NCBI GenBank assembly: GCA_016708125.1
Contig: JADJGF010000001.1
Span: 1,014,001 to 1,078,000 of the forward strand
Length of the DNA stretch: 64,000 nt
Reading direction: 5' to 3'
Source: Ignavibacteriota bacterium
Lineage (GTDB): Bacteria; Bacteroidota; Ignavibacteria; Ignavibacteriales; Melioribacteraceae
Positions 45,036 to 55,486 of the stretch are shown in pieces. The notes under the pieces were generated by a model. That model ran no database searches, had not been told where the DNA came from, and saw nothing but the letters and a program-made list of their open reading frames with translations. Position 1 is the stretch's first letter; each line of letters starts with the position of its first letter. A program made the translations under genes and the position numbers.

Positions 45036-47420
45036 TCAATCCAACTTATAAAATGCCCAACTTTGCTTATCAATTGTAAAATTCAAATTATTCTCAAAAA
45101 ATTTAATATTATCTTTTGAACTTAAATTGAAAGCTGAAATGCAATTATACATTTCCGGAATTTTTAAACTCATATTTTGAATAACATCACTTTTATTAAT
45201 TACAACTAAAATTCTTTCATTAAAATCAGATCGGATAAACGCATAAATATTTTCATCGGCTTGCAAAGTATAAAAATCTCCATAACGCAATGTCGGGTGT
45301 GCTTTTCGTAAATTAATAATTTTAGAAACTTCAGATAAAGTATTTTTTTCAGCAGCATTTAATTGGTTTCCAAATCTCATCATTCTTCTATTATCCGGAT
45401 CCGAAGCACCGGTCATTCCAAATTCACTTCCATAATAAATAACCGGAAGCCCTGGGATAGAATTCATATATGCCATATATAGAATTAATTTTTTATAACT
45501 TTCTGCATTATCAACTTCTGGCGGATTATTCCAGCCTTCTTCAATTGCGGTCCATTGACTTGCATCTAAATCTCCATCTGCAAAAGCCATAAAACGATTT
45601 TTATCATGGCTATCCATAATATTTCCCATTAAATGATTTATTCCATAAACGGAAAATGTTTTTTGCATTTCCTTATCTAAAGTTGCAAATGAAGCATTTT
45701 CTCTAATAAATGTGGGAAGTGCAACATCATACAAATTAAAATTAAATTGCGAGTTTAATTGTCCGTTGTTTACATACGAACTAATTAGTTCGTAACTTCC
45801 GAAAGTTTCACCAATTTGATAAACCGATAAATTTCTTTTTGGTGAAATCTCTTTTCGAATTTTCTCATTTAGTTTTCTCCAAAATTCATTGGGAACATGT
45901 TTCACAGCATCATGACGGTAACCATCAGCACCGGTTTCATTCAACCACCATACTGCAACATTCGTCATTTCTTCTAAAGCCTTTTCAGAAGATAAAAAAT
46001 CAAAAGAAGGCAAATACGGCTCAAACCAAGTTGTTAATCTAAATTCATCCCAAAATCTTATATTTAATCTTCCGTCCGGCAATTCAAGTTGACCAAACCA
46101 ATTTTTATTTTTTTCATAATATGGATGTTGAATATGAACATGATGTGATACAAAATCTAAGAGAATTTTTATTCCTTTTTGATGTGCAATTTTTACAATT
46201 TCTTTTACATCTTCCAAAGTTCCTAAATGTTCATCAACCAGATAGGAGTTGATCGGCCAATATCCATGGTATCCGGAATAATATCTGTGCGGTGAAGGAT
46301 ATTCTTTGTATGCTTCATTTGGATTATCATAAACGGGAGAAATCCAAATTGTATTTATTCCAAGTGAAGTAAAATAACCATCATTTAGTTTTGAGATTAT
46401 ACCTTTTAAATCTCCGCCCATATAATTTGCTTTGGGAGAAAGTGAATCATGTTTTATTGGAGAATTATTTTGCTCATTTCCATCTTTAAATCTATCAATC
46501 ATCAGCGAATATATAATACCGTCATTCCATGTAAAAGTTGAATTATCAATCGGCTTTCCATTAGATAGTTGAACAGTTTGGAAATTGGAAACCTTTCCAT
46601 TTGCTGAAACTGCAATTCTTAAAGTTTGATTCTGCAGTTCATCATAATTGAAGTTAATGCTAATATGCTTGCCATCTACATTAATTTTATTTTTCGGAAT
46701 TTTAGAATTATCTAACAAAGCAAAAATATTTTTAATATTTAATTCGTTGTCTATTTCATCTTCTAAATAAAATGAAAAAGTCGATTGCGGATTTTTAGAA
46801 TAATATTCATCAATGTGTAAATAAAATTTTGCAGAATTTATATCTTCAATTGTGCGGATTGAATTAAAACTTCCCATTCCATTTGAAACTTTTTCGGGAT
46901 TTTCCGGATCTTCGATTTCAATTCCATCGCCAAAAAATTTATATTGATAAATTCCCGGTTCCAATGCAACTTTTGTAGAAAATATTCCGTCACCATTTTC
47001 ATCGTACATTGGCAAATTTGTTCTATTCCAGCCATTGAAACTACCGAACAAAGTAAGTTTCTGATATTGTTTATCGGGCTTAAAGGTAAATTCATAAAAT
47101 TTTTCCTTTTTAGAAATTACCGGAATATGATAATCAATTTTATCTAATTTAAATTCAAGAAATGTTAAACCCTCAAATGCAGAATCGGCAGATAAGAATA
47201 TTTTATCTTTTACTTGATTAACGGAAACATTTTTATTTTCAGAAAATTTTATATCATACATTTTTGAATAAAACAAATCGCTAATTATAACAGAATCTAG
47301 TTTACCGGAAGTAAGTTTTATTGGTTGAATTATATCATCGATTTTTTCCTTGTTTTCATTACATCCCAAAAACAATAAGTACATTAAAGAAATAATCAAA
47401 TAATAATTTAATTTTAGCAC
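45036..47420 (-). CDS. GH13 alpha-amylase family lipoprotein (neopullulanase-like)
   Basis: 794 residues. The N-terminus ends in a probable lipobox (LLFLGC), so it is a surface or periplasmic lipoprotein. Residues about 105-180 form a CBM48/AMPK-like starch-binding sandwich (LTLFGSFNGWNRTNL). The GH13 barrel starts at about 300 (IIYSLMIDRFKDGN). Conserved regions are visible: DFVSHHVH, the nucleophile Asp504 in GYRHDAVKH, the acid/base Glu538 in QIGETFGSY and Asp606 in MDSHDKNR. A C-terminal sandwich closes the protein. The predicted reaction is hydrolysis of alpha-1,4-glucans or cyclodextrins. No SusC/SusD genes are adjacent. Confidence 0.93.
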   Translation of the reverse strand: MLKLNYYLIISLMYLLFLGCNENKEKIDDIIQPIKLTSGKLDSVIISDLFYSKMYDIKFSENKNVSVNQVKDKIFLSADSAFEGLTFLEFKLDKIDYHIPVISKKEKFYEFTFKPDKQYQKLTLFGSFNGWNRTNLPMYDENGDGIFSTKVALEPGIYQYKFFGDGIEIEDPENPEKVSNGMGSFNSIRTIEDINSAKFYLHIDEYYSKNPQSTFSFYLEDEIDNELNIKNIFALLDNSKIPKNKINVDGKHISINFNYDELQNQTLRIAVSANGKVSNFQTVQLSNGKPIDNSTFTWNDGIIYSLMIDRFKDGNEQNNSPIKHDSLSPKANYMGGDLKGIISKLNDGYFTSLGINTIWISPVYDNPNEAYKEYPSPHRYYSGYHGYWPINSYLVDEHLGTLEDVKEIVKIAHQKGIKILLDFVSHHVHIQHPYYEKNKNWFGQLELPDGRLNIRFWDEFRLTTWFEPYLPSFDFLSSEKALEEMTNVAVWWLNETGADGYRHDAVKHVPNEFWRKLNEKIRKEISPKRNLSVYQIGETFGSYELISSYVNNGQLNSQFNFNLYDVALPTFIRENASFATLDKEMQKTFSVYGINHLMGNIMDSHDKNRFMAFADGDLDASQWTAIEEGWNNPPEVDNAESYKKLILYMAYMNSIPGLPVIYYGSEFGMTGASDPDNRRMMRFGNQLNAAEKNTLSEVSKIINLRKAHPTLRYGDFYTLQADENIYAFIRSDFNERILVVINKSDVIQNMSLKIPEMYNCISAFNLSSKDNIKFFENNLNFTIDKQSWAFYKLD

Positions 47421-47566
47421 GTGTTCACCTATAAATCATTTGCAATAATTAAAATTAGTAACGGAATTATGAAAATAAAAGTTTATTGATTTTATAAATA
47501 TTTAAAATTTTTTTTAATATAAATTATTTCTATTTAAGTTTATAACATTAATTTTATACGATACTT

Positions 47567-48089
47567 ATGAATACTACGTTAATAATTCCCACAGAAAATG
47601 TTATAAATAAAATATTATTTATAAGAAATCAAAAAAAATATTTTGGATAGAGATTTGGCATTGTTGTATAATGTTGAAACTCGAAAACTAAAACAAGCTG
47701 TAAGAAGAAATTTAAAAAGATTTCCACCGGATTTTATGTTTATCCTCAAAAATGCGGAAGTTGAGGAAATGGTATCACAAAATGTGATACCCAATAAAAG
47801 TTATTTTGGTGGAGCAAAACCATTTGCGTTTACTGAACAAGGAGTTGCGATGCTCTCATCAATTTTAAATAGTGAACGCGCAATTGAAGTAAATATTTTA
47901 ATTATTCGTGCATTTGTTAAGTTGAGAGAATTAATTTCCACACATAAAAAAGTGGAGTTAAAAATAAGAGAAATTGAAAACAAATTAAACGAACACGATG
48001 AGCAAATTGTTAAAATCATACAATTAATAAATGAATTATTAACTCCGCCAGAAAAAAGCAAAAGAAGAATTGGATTCAATATTGATTAG
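47567..48089 (+). pseudogene. ORF6N domain protein gene with a frameshift in A8
   Basis: An ATG at 47567 opens a frame ending NKILFIRNQKKYFG and stops at 47648-47650. A second frame, starting inside at about 47640, encodes LDRDLALLYNVETRKLKQAVRRN, the ORF6N domain core (usually I-R-G-Q-K-V-M-L-D-R-D-L-A), then FAFTEQGVAMLSSIL and a coiled-coil tail. Removing one A from the A8 run at 47631-47638 fuses the two as IRNQKNILDRDLA, a normal ORF6N start. A shorter product from TTG 47643 would lack part of the domain. ORF6N proteins are DNA-binding and often phage- or plasmid-linked. It is either an assembly error, a mutation, or slippage. Confidence 0.75.
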
Positions 48090-48123
48090 TTGGAAAATTT
48101 ATTTTTAAGAATTTACTAATTTG

Positions 48124-49698
48124 TCAAATTTTATTTTTGTGTGGAATTTTGCTCATCGCTCTTTCAGCTAATGCTGTTATTGTTAAAGAAGGATTTACAC
48201 CGGGATTTGCAGAAACTGCCGAGCCATCGCAAACAAACATATTTTCATAACCAAACACTTTGTTGTCTTTATCAATTACACCTTCTCTTTCATCTTTTCC
48301 CATAACAGCTCCACCTAAAATGTGTGCAGTAGTTGGAATTCCTAAAAGTGTTTCCGAAATTAATGCAACCGGCTGACCATTAACAATTTTTGAATAATCT
48401 GAAACTAATTTTCGCGCTTCCGGAATAAAGGCAGTTGGTGCGGTTCCCTTTTCCATTGCAGATTTCATTCTTAGAAAACCTTTCTGAAAACTTAAAGTAC
48501 TATTTAAGGTTTGCATAAATAATAATATTTGTGTTTGTTTTGCCCAATCTTTTATAAAATATACTTTAAACCATTTTATGGGATGTAATATAATTTCGAC
48601 AAAAACTTTTAATAATCTAGAAAACCAATTTCTCCCATCAAGCATTGGCATTAGTTGGGTTCTCCAAAACCCGGAACCGGATGGATATCTCACGGCTTCA
48701 ATATGGCTGTATTTATCTGTGTGGTAAATTGAGCCAATTGCAATTCCTTTTGAGAAATCTTTTTCTCTATCAATTGAAGTTACACCAAGTAAACTTTCGG
48801 AATTGGTCCGAATATTATTGCCAATTTTTTTTGAAAGATTTGGTAATGAAGTTTCACTTAATTTTAATAATAAAGGAATTGTTCCAAGAACTCCGCCGGC
48901 AAAAATAATTCCGTTACAATTTATTTTTTCTTTTTTTGCAAAAATATTTGTAGAAGATTTCCAGCTTACTTGATATAAAGTTTCTAAATTATTTGAAATT
49001 TGTTTAACATCATAAACTTCTGATTCAACTAAAAATTCAGCTCCATTTTTTTCAGCCAAGTACAAATAGTTTTTATCCAAAGTATTTTTTGCATCATATC
49101 GGCATCCAACCATACATCCGCCGCAAAAATTGCAACCGGATCTATCCGGTCCTTCTCCATTAAAATATGGATCAGAAACAATTTTATTTGGCTCGCCGAA
49201 AAAAACCGCAACATTGGTCGGTTCAAAATCTTTTTCTTGATTATTTTGTTTTGCTAAGAATTTAAGTGCAATATCACCAAATTCAAGTTTGGGATTTTTT
49301 TCAACACCAAGCATTTTTCTTGCGATTGAATAAAAGGGTTTTAATTCTTCTTCCCAATTATTTAAGTGTGACCAAGATTCAGATTCGAAAAATTCTTTTT
49401 TAGGAATTGGAAGTGTGTTTGCATAAACGAGTGAACCGCCGCCAAATCCAACTCCGGAAAGAATTCCGATATGACGATAAAATGTAATTTTAAAAAATCC
49501 GAAGAATCTTAAAGTAGGAATCCAGAGCCATTTTTTTACATTCCAATTTGTTTTGGGAAAATCCTCCGGTTTATATTTTTTCCCTTTTTCAATTACAAGA
49601 ACTTTATAACCTTTTTCGCTTAACCGTAAAGCAGAAACGGAACCGCCAAAACCACTTCCGATAATAACATAATCATAATGCTGCCGAAGTGTTTTCAT
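48124..49698 (-). CDS. GMC-family FAD oxidoreductase (cholesterol-oxidase-like)
   Basis: 524 residues. The N-terminal FAD site is IIGSGFGGSVSALRLSEKGYKVLVIEKG. A Cys cluster CNFCGGCMVGCRYDAKNTLD lies near residue 190 and may bind a metal or iron-sulfur centre; it is common in the cholesterol-oxidase-like branch. The C-terminal GMC segment is AHILGGAVMG, then NMFVCDGSAVSANPGVNPSLTI. The substrate is unknown, probably a hydrophobic alcohol or sterol-like compound. It starts 9 nt after the ParA gene on the same strand. Confidence 0.87.
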   Translation of the reverse strand: MKTLRQHYDYVIIGSGFGGSVSALRLSEKGYKVLVIEKGKKYKPEDFPKTNWNVKKWLWIPTLRFFGFFKITFYRHIGILSGVGFGGGSLVYANTLPIPKKEFFESESWSHLNNWEEELKPFYSIARKMLGVEKNPKLEFGDIALKFLAKQNNQEKDFEPTNVAVFFGEPNKIVSDPYFNGEGPDRSGCNFCGGCMVGCRYDAKNTLDKNYLYLAEKNGAEFLVESEVYDVKQISNNLETLYQVSWKSSTNIFAKKEKINCNGIIFAGGVLGTIPLLLKLSETSLPNLSKKIGNNIRTNSESLLGVTSIDREKDFSKGIAIGSIYHTDKYSHIEAVRYPSGSGFWRTQLMPMLDGRNWFSRLLKVFVEIILHPIKWFKVYFIKDWAKQTQILLFMQTLNSTLSFQKGFLRMKSAMEKGTAPTAFIPEARKLVSDYSKIVNGQPVALISETLLGIPTTAHILGGAVMGKDEREGVIDKDNKVFGYENMFVCDGSAVSANPGVNPSLTITALAERAMSKIPHKNKI

Positions 49699-49707
49699 TT
49701 GTTAAAG

Positions 49708-50529
49708 TTAAAGTTCATCTAAATTTTCCGTATCGGAAAAACTCTGAAATGTATCATTATTTAATGAATGATTTTTCTCAATAATTTCATCAGCTAATTG
49801 TATATAAGCTTTTGATGCTCTTGCGTTTGGCTCAACAATAATTACCGGATCTTTTCGGAATGAAGCAACTTCCGCCGAAATATTTTTAGGTATTGCTGTT
49901 GTAAGCATATAATTAGGATAAAGATTATACAATTCTTTTTTTGCTTCGAATGAAGCTTTTGTATTAATCTCGTGCATCGTTAGAAAAATTCCTTCAATAT
50001 GAAGATTGGGATTTCCATTTTTAGAAATTGCCTCTATTCTGCTGATCAATCTTGGAATTGGAGCAATTGAAAACATACTTGATTTTACCGGAATTAAAAC
50101 CGAATCGGAAATGTTTAAAACATTTGTAGTCATTCCAACTAAAGTCGGAGGGCAATCAATAATTACATAATCATAACCGCCAATAAATGGTTTTACTTGA
50201 TGTTCAAATAATTTTGTATCGTTATTAAACTGACTCAAGAATAATTCTTCTTCATACGAAACATTTTTAAAAGGTAAAATATCAAAATATGGATTTTCCG
50301 TTGTGTTTATTGCTTCATCACAGTTTTGAACATAACTTAAAACATTAAATAAATTTCCAATTTCCGGATCATCTGGTAAACCAAACGCTATTGCACATTG
50401 GTTTGATGGATCCGCATCAATGAGTAATGTTCTTTTTTGTTTGTTGGCTAAAGCGATTGATAAGTTAACTGCCGATGTAGTTTTTGCAACACCGCCTTTT
50501 GGCATAGCTAAAGCAATAATTTTTCCCAT
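49708..50529 (-). CDS. ParA/MinD-family ATPase
   Basis: 273 residues. The deviant Walker A is PKGGVAKTT (10-18), the A' motif is LLIDADPSNQCAIAFGL, and Walker B is YVIIDCPPTLVGMTTNVL. This is the Soj/ParA layout without an N-terminal DNA-binding domain. No ParB, parS-like site or replication gene is nearby, so it may position a large complex or DNA instead of segregating a replicon (inference). It sits 90 bp downstream of the lamin-tail protein gene and 9 nt upstream of the GMC gene. Confidence 0.9.
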   Translation of the reverse strand: MGKIIALAMPKGGVAKTTSAVNLSIALANKQKRTLLIDADPSNQCAIAFGLPDDPEIGNLFNVLSYVQNCDEAINTTENPYFDILPFKNVSYEEELFLSQFNNDTKLFEHQVKPFIGGYDYVIIDCPPTLVGMTTNVLNISDSVLIPVKSSMFSIAPIPRLISRIEAISKNGNPNLHIEGIFLTMHEINTKASFEAKKELYNLYPNYMLTTAIPKNISAEVASFRKDPVIIVEPNARASKAYIQLADEIIEKNHSLNNDTFQSFSDTENLDEL

Positions 50530-50619
50530 ATTTTTTCCGGTTTTTATTCTGTTAAGTAGTTAATGAATTGGCAAACTTAATAAATTTTATTGAATATTTA
50601 TGTGAGATGGACTAAATTT

Positions 50620-53600
50620 TCAAAATTTTCTTGCAACAACAATTACATCTTTTATTGTCTCAACAACCGCATTGCGGGAATTTACTGCTTCAAATAAAAC
50701 AATATAAATTCCAATTTTTAATTGATTTTTCTTTTCGTCTAATCCGTCAAAAATTATTTCGCCGGATGAACCAACTGAAAGATTATTTTCTAGATTTCTA
50801 ACTAACCTTCCTTTGCTATCGTAAATTCTTAAACGAATCTGCGAAATTGGTTCACTTAAATTATAACTAATAATTGTAAAATCTTCATATCCGTCATTAT
50901 CCGGAGAAAATGGATTTGGCGAAATATTTAATTTTGATTTTGATATTTCTTTATTGATAAAAATTGAATTTTGCTTTCCGGGAGTTCCGCCAAAACTGCT
51001 TACCGAGCTGCTCCAATTGATTGATTTTGCTCTGTCCAACTCAACATTTATTAATTCTAAAGAAATGTTTTTAACATTTTCGAAAGCAGAATTGTGCCAA
51101 GTTTCCGAATAATAAATTGAATCGATAATTACATTTCTATTATCAATTAAATAAATTTTCTTGCCGGTATTTGTTAATCCGAATGAACTAATATTTTTAA
51201 TTTTTAGATTTTCGAACTCGTGAAGCCACGAATAATTTTTTACGATTGATGAATCTGAAGAAATGACAAAATAATTATTTTCGTTTAAAATGAAACTATA
51301 ATCGGAAAGTGAAAACAAATTTTCATCAACTTTAATTTTCCAACCGCCTAATTCTATTGGGCTTTCGGTAGTATTAAATATTTCTATATATTCAGAATTA
51401 TTTTCATTCGGATCAAACATAATTTCTGTAATAATTAAATCACTGAAATTATTTTTAGGTATTGTAAGAATTGAATTTATATTTCCCGGTGTACTTCCTA
51501 ATGAATTTAAACAATTTGTCCAATTAGATTTTTCCGAAGATTCCATTTCCAAACTAATTCTTTCAAGTGAAATATTATTTTTTATTTCCTCCGTAAAACT
51601 ATAACTCATACTATCAATCATTGCATTTCTATAATCATAGATTGCAATTTTATCTTTCTTTTTATTTAAATCGGGAAGTTTAGAAATTATGAAATTTGTT
51701 TCAAGATTGAAATTATTTGAATCTGCGTTTTCTGTAATTATAATAAATTCATTTGGTGAAATTTTGAAATCATTTTGAGTAATAATTAAAGTTTGATTTC
51801 CATTTCTGATTAACCAATTTTTCAAATTAATTGTTGAATCACTATTGTTAATAAGTTCAATCCATTGCGGAAAGTTTTGAGATGGATTTATCATAATTTC
51901 ATTTATCAATTGACAGTTTTGATTAAATCCAGCAACAATTATTTTTTCAATAAAATTATTTATTATATCTTCATCGTTTGCTAATTCAACTTTTACCGAA
52001 ATAAATAATGTGTCTTCAATTCCAATTTGGTTTTTCGATTCAACAATAATTGAATCTTGCGAATCAATTTTATCAATAATTATTTCTTCAAGAAAATTTA
52101 TAGCAGAAACTTTTCCAAAGAAGAATTTAACTTTTACATTTTCCGCATCGATTTCTCCGTAATTTTTGAGTAACATTTTAATTTTTATATTTTCATTTGT
52201 AATTGGTTTATTCGGAATCGAAAATAAACTTGAAACTGCAACATCAATATTTTTTGATGAAATACTATTTACTCTTCCGGGCGTACTTCCCTCAATATCC
52301 ATCGAACTTTTCCAATTATTTAAACTTGTAGAATTGATGTTTTTCTCTATACGTTCAATTGAGAAACCGTTTTTACTAAATTCATTCGTGTATAAAACCG
52401 AATCAATTGTAATTCCTCTATTATCTTTAATTACAATTCCGTCTTCATCATTATTTAAGTTTGCAAATTTGGAAATAATAATTGGTGATAAAATCATTTT
52501 ATGAAAATTATTTATTGTTGAATCTTTTGCAATTACTAAAAATGTTTTGGAATTAAAATTAAATTTCTCGGAAGAAATTTCTTTGAATATTGGTTTAGTT
52601 AGAACATCGCCAATTTGCCAATTATTTAAGTCAATGTTGTAATCTGAATTGTTATAAATTTCTATCCATTCGGGTTCATCATTTAACGGAGAAAACATAA
52701 TTTCGTTTACAATTATTGAGGATTTTGCGTACCCGGGATTTAGTGCAAATTTAATCGAATTATTTGTCGAATCATCATCAATAACATTAAGTAGAACTAA
52801 ATAATTTTGAGAAGAAACCTTAATTATAATTTTTGTAGCAAAGCTAAAATTTAAAGAATCGGAAATTGCTAAAATATTTTGAACTGATTCTTCAACAAAA
52901 TTTATTTTATTTCCATTTTCTTCAATGAGATATATTTGAATTGAAAAAAGAATTTCTTCTTTTCCAATATTTTTAATTTTGCATGAAATCGTAACACTGT
53001 CATTTACAATATAATTTTGCGGAGAAATTGAAATTGATTCAATTTGTAAATCTCTATTTTTTTGCGAAATGCTGTTAATTCTTCCGGGAGTTGGAAATTT
53101 ACTTTCATCCCAATTTAATTGGTCGAAAGAAACTTTCTCTGGATTAATTCTTTCAAGTGATTTTCCATTAATTCCACCCCAATCTGAAAAATATTCCAAC
53201 GAATCAATCATTCGCAATAAAGAATCTCTAATTATAATTTTATCAGTTGAGTTATTCAGCGAAGGTAAATTTATAATTGCAGCATTTTTTACTTCGGGAT
53301 AATAATCAAAAAATGAACTATCGTCCGCAATAACAAAATAATTTTGCGGTTCAACTTTTAAATCATCTTTATATATCGTGATTGCCGAACTTCCGTCTTC
53401 TAAAACAAACTTATTTAGATTTATTCCATTTTCACTATTGTTAAAAAGTTCTATCCATTCCGGTTCATCATTTATTGGCGAATACATGATTTCATTTATA
53501 ATAATTGCAGATTTTTCATATCCGGGATAAATTTTTATCCATGCAAAATTATTTGTCGAATCATCATCTATGACATTAAGTTTTACAAAAAAGTTTTGTT

Positions 53601-55218
53601 TAGATTCATTAAATATTGTAGAATGGTTAAAAGTAATATTTGTTGAATCATTAGAATTAATTGAAAACATTTGACTTTCTTCAATCAAATCATCTTCAAT
53701 AAAATCTAAGTTTTTGTCACCAAATAATTGAATGGAAAAATTACAATTTTGCCTTCCAATATTTTTTACTTTCGCAGATAATAATACTTTTTCACCTATC
53801 GCAGTATTGTTAAAAATAAATTCTGCTAAATCAATTTTGAGATCAAATTCTTTGAGCGAAACGCTGTTAAACTTTCCGGGAGTTGGATAATTACTATTTT
53901 TCCAGTTTGCTGGATTATTTGAATCATCATTTACATCAATTCTTTCCAATGAATTTCCGTTATTTCCGCCCCAAGTTGATGAATAAGCAACAGAATCAAT
54001 AACTCGAAATAGTGAATCCATTAAAATTATTTTATCAGTTGTATTGTTTAAAGTCGGTAAATCAGTAATTAATAAATTTTTCAAATCCGGATAAATTTCG
54101 TTAATAATATTGTTCTCACTAATTACCAAATATTCTTTAGGTTTTAACAAGAATGAGCTGGTTGTTGTAAGAGTGTCGTTTTGATCTGCAATTTTATAAT
54201 TATTTATGAAAATATTTTTCTCACTTTTGTTGTAAAGTTCAATCCATTCTGTTTCTGCATTCAAAGGAGCGAACATAATTTCATTAATAATTATATCGCC
54301 TCTAAATTCATTTATTTCTATTCCGTTTACACTTTTATAGCAATAATTATTCGCAGTAAATTCATCATTTGCAAAAACGAGTTCTGCAATAAAATGATTT
54401 TCACCTTTTGTAATATTTGATATTATTTCTTCAAGAATTATTGATTTAGATGAATCTAAATTTGTTAATGTTTTTGTAAGAATATGCTCATTAGACTGAT
54501 GAACGCTGTCTTTGTTTTCATCTTTGAATAAATTTAGAATAAATTGTTGCGCTAATTTTGTTCCAAGGTTTTCAATTTTGATATTTATTGAAACTTCATT
54601 TCCAATAATTACATTATAATTTGAGAAAGTGATTTCTTTTATCGATAAATCAAATTCTTTCGGAGAAGCGGAATTTTTAAAACCCGGAGTTCCATTTAAA
54701 ACTATTGAGTTTTTCCAATTATTACTTTCTATTAAAATTCGTTCATCAGAAAAACCAAGATTATTATCAGAAGTATAAGTGTAAGAATCAAGTGTATCAT
54801 CAACAGAATTTAAAAGATAAATTGATCTATCACTTGTATTTGCCATTCCGGTACTTCCGAAAGCGTTGTCATCAAGCAAAAATAATAAAACATCTGCTGG
54901 AATTAATTCCTTATAAATTCCATTTTGAAAATCATAATCAGCTTCAAATATAATTGCATATTGATTTGGTAAAAGTTGATAATTATTGTTCTGAGATATT
55001 ATTGCATCTGACGTAGTTGTGTGATATTTAATTTTGAATCCGGATAAATCTATTGTATCTGTATTGGAAATATTTTTAATTTCAATAAATTCAGAATTCT
55101 CAGATGAAGGCGCAAACATAATTTCGGAAAGTTTAACATTTTGTGCAAACGTAAAACTTGCAGTTAAATGAATGATTAGGAAAATATTCAGAAAAAGTAT
55201 TTTTGATTTATTATTCAA
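50620..55218 (-). CDS. Giant lamin-tail-domain repeat protein with FlgD-like C-terminus
   Basis: 1532 residues with a signal peptide (ending SFTFAQ). Six lamin-tail domains start near residues 28, 309, 571, 835, 1103 and 1258, each with a version of INEIMFxPxxxExEWIELYN. The first four are followed by a CARDB-like sandwich (for example DLSIKEITFSNYNVIIGNEV), giving a repeat unit of about 262-268 residues; the last two lack much of it. The final ~100 residues (ISPNPFSPDNDGYEDF to VIVVARKF) resemble an FlgD-like Ig domain used as a sorting tail. A long extracellular, possibly adhesive or DNA/cell-wall binding fibre is inferred. The upstream gap is AT-rich, without a recognised terminator. Confidence 0.87.
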   Translation of the reverse strand: MNNKSKILFLNIFLIIHLTASFTFAQNVKLSEIMFAPSSENSEFIEIKNISNTDTIDLSGFKIKYHTTTSDAIISQNNNYQLLPNQYAIIFEADYDFQNGIYKELIPADVLLFLLDDNAFGSTGMANTSDRSIYLLNSVDDTLDSYTYTSDNNLGFSDERILIESNNWKNSIVLNGTPGFKNSASPKEFDLSIKEITFSNYNVIIGNEVSINIKIENLGTKLAQQFILNLFKDENKDSVHQSNEHILTKTLTNLDSSKSIILEEIISNITKGENHFIAELVFANDEFTANNYCYKSVNGIEINEFRGDIIINEIMFAPLNAETEWIELYNKSEKNIFINNYKIADQNDTLTTTSSFLLKPKEYLVISENNIINEIYPDLKNLLITDLPTLNNTTDKIILMDSLFRVIDSVAYSSTWGGNNGNSLERIDVNDDSNNPANWKNSNYPTPGKFNSVSLKEFDLKIDLAEFIFNNTAIGEKVLLSAKVKNIGRQNCNFSIQLFGDKNLDFIEDDLIEESQMFSINSNDSTNITFNHSTIFNESKQNFFVKLNVIDDDSTNNFAWIKIYPGYEKSAIIINEIMYSPINDEPEWIELFNNSENGINLNKFVLEDGSSAITIYKDDLKVEPQNYFVIADDSSFFDYYPEVKNAAIINLPSLNNSTDKIIIRDSLLRMIDSLEYFSDWGGINGKSLERINPEKVSFDQLNWDESKFPTPGRINSISQKNRDLQIESISISPQNYIVNDSVTISCKIKNIGKEEILFSIQIYLIEENGNKINFVEESVQNILAISDSLNFSFATKIIIKVSSQNYLVLLNVIDDDSTNNSIKFALNPGYAKSSIIVNEIMFSPLNDEPEWIEIYNNSDYNIDLNNWQIGDVLTKPIFKEISSEKFNFNSKTFLVIAKDSTINNFHKMILSPIIISKFANLNNDEDGIVIKDNRGITIDSVLYTNEFSKNGFSIERIEKNINSTSLNNWKSSMDIEGSTPGRVNSISSKNIDVAVSSLFSIPNKPITNENIKIKMLLKNYGEIDAENVKVKFFFGKVSAINFLEEIIIDKIDSQDSIIVESKNQIGIEDTLFISVKVELANDEDIINNFIEKIIVAGFNQNCQLINEIMINPSQNFPQWIELINNSDSTINLKNWLIRNGNQTLIITQNDFKISPNEFIIITENADSNNFNLETNFIISKLPDLNKKKDKIAIYDYRNAMIDSMSYSFTEEIKNNISLERISLEMESSEKSNWTNCLNSLGSTPGNINSILTIPKNNFSDLIITEIMFDPNENNSEYIEIFNTTESPIELGGWKIKVDENLFSLSDYSFILNENNYFVISSDSSIVKNYSWLHEFENLKIKNISSFGLTNTGKKIYLIDNRNVIIDSIYYSETWHNSAFENVKNISLELINVELDRAKSINWSSSVSSFGGTPGKQNSIFINKEISKSKLNISPNPFSPDNDGYEDFTIISYNLSEPISQIRLRIYDSKGRLVRNLENNLSVGSSGEIIFDGLDEKKNQLKIGIYIVLFEAVNSRNAVVETIKDVIVVARKF

Positions 55219-55486
55219 ACCTTTCTTACTTTATAAAAGTAACCTTATTGAATTTTAATTAAACATTTTCATTTATTATTTCATATTTTAATAATTTTTA
55301 TTTAGATATTCAATATTAATTATTTTGCATTGTATAATTTTCATTTATTGAATTTACACTTCGCAAAAAATATAAATCACTTAATAATTGATTTTCCTTA
55401 CCTCAATCTGAAATTTTGAAGTTTTATAATATTTGATATGTCTTATTATAAATAGTATTTTACAGCTCACAAATTTGTTTTTTATT

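Noticed and set aside
49708..50529. ParA as evidence of a plasmid or chromosome origin here
   Set aside because: No ParB, DnaA, DnaA boxes or replication gene was seen nearby; ParA-type ATPases have other roles.
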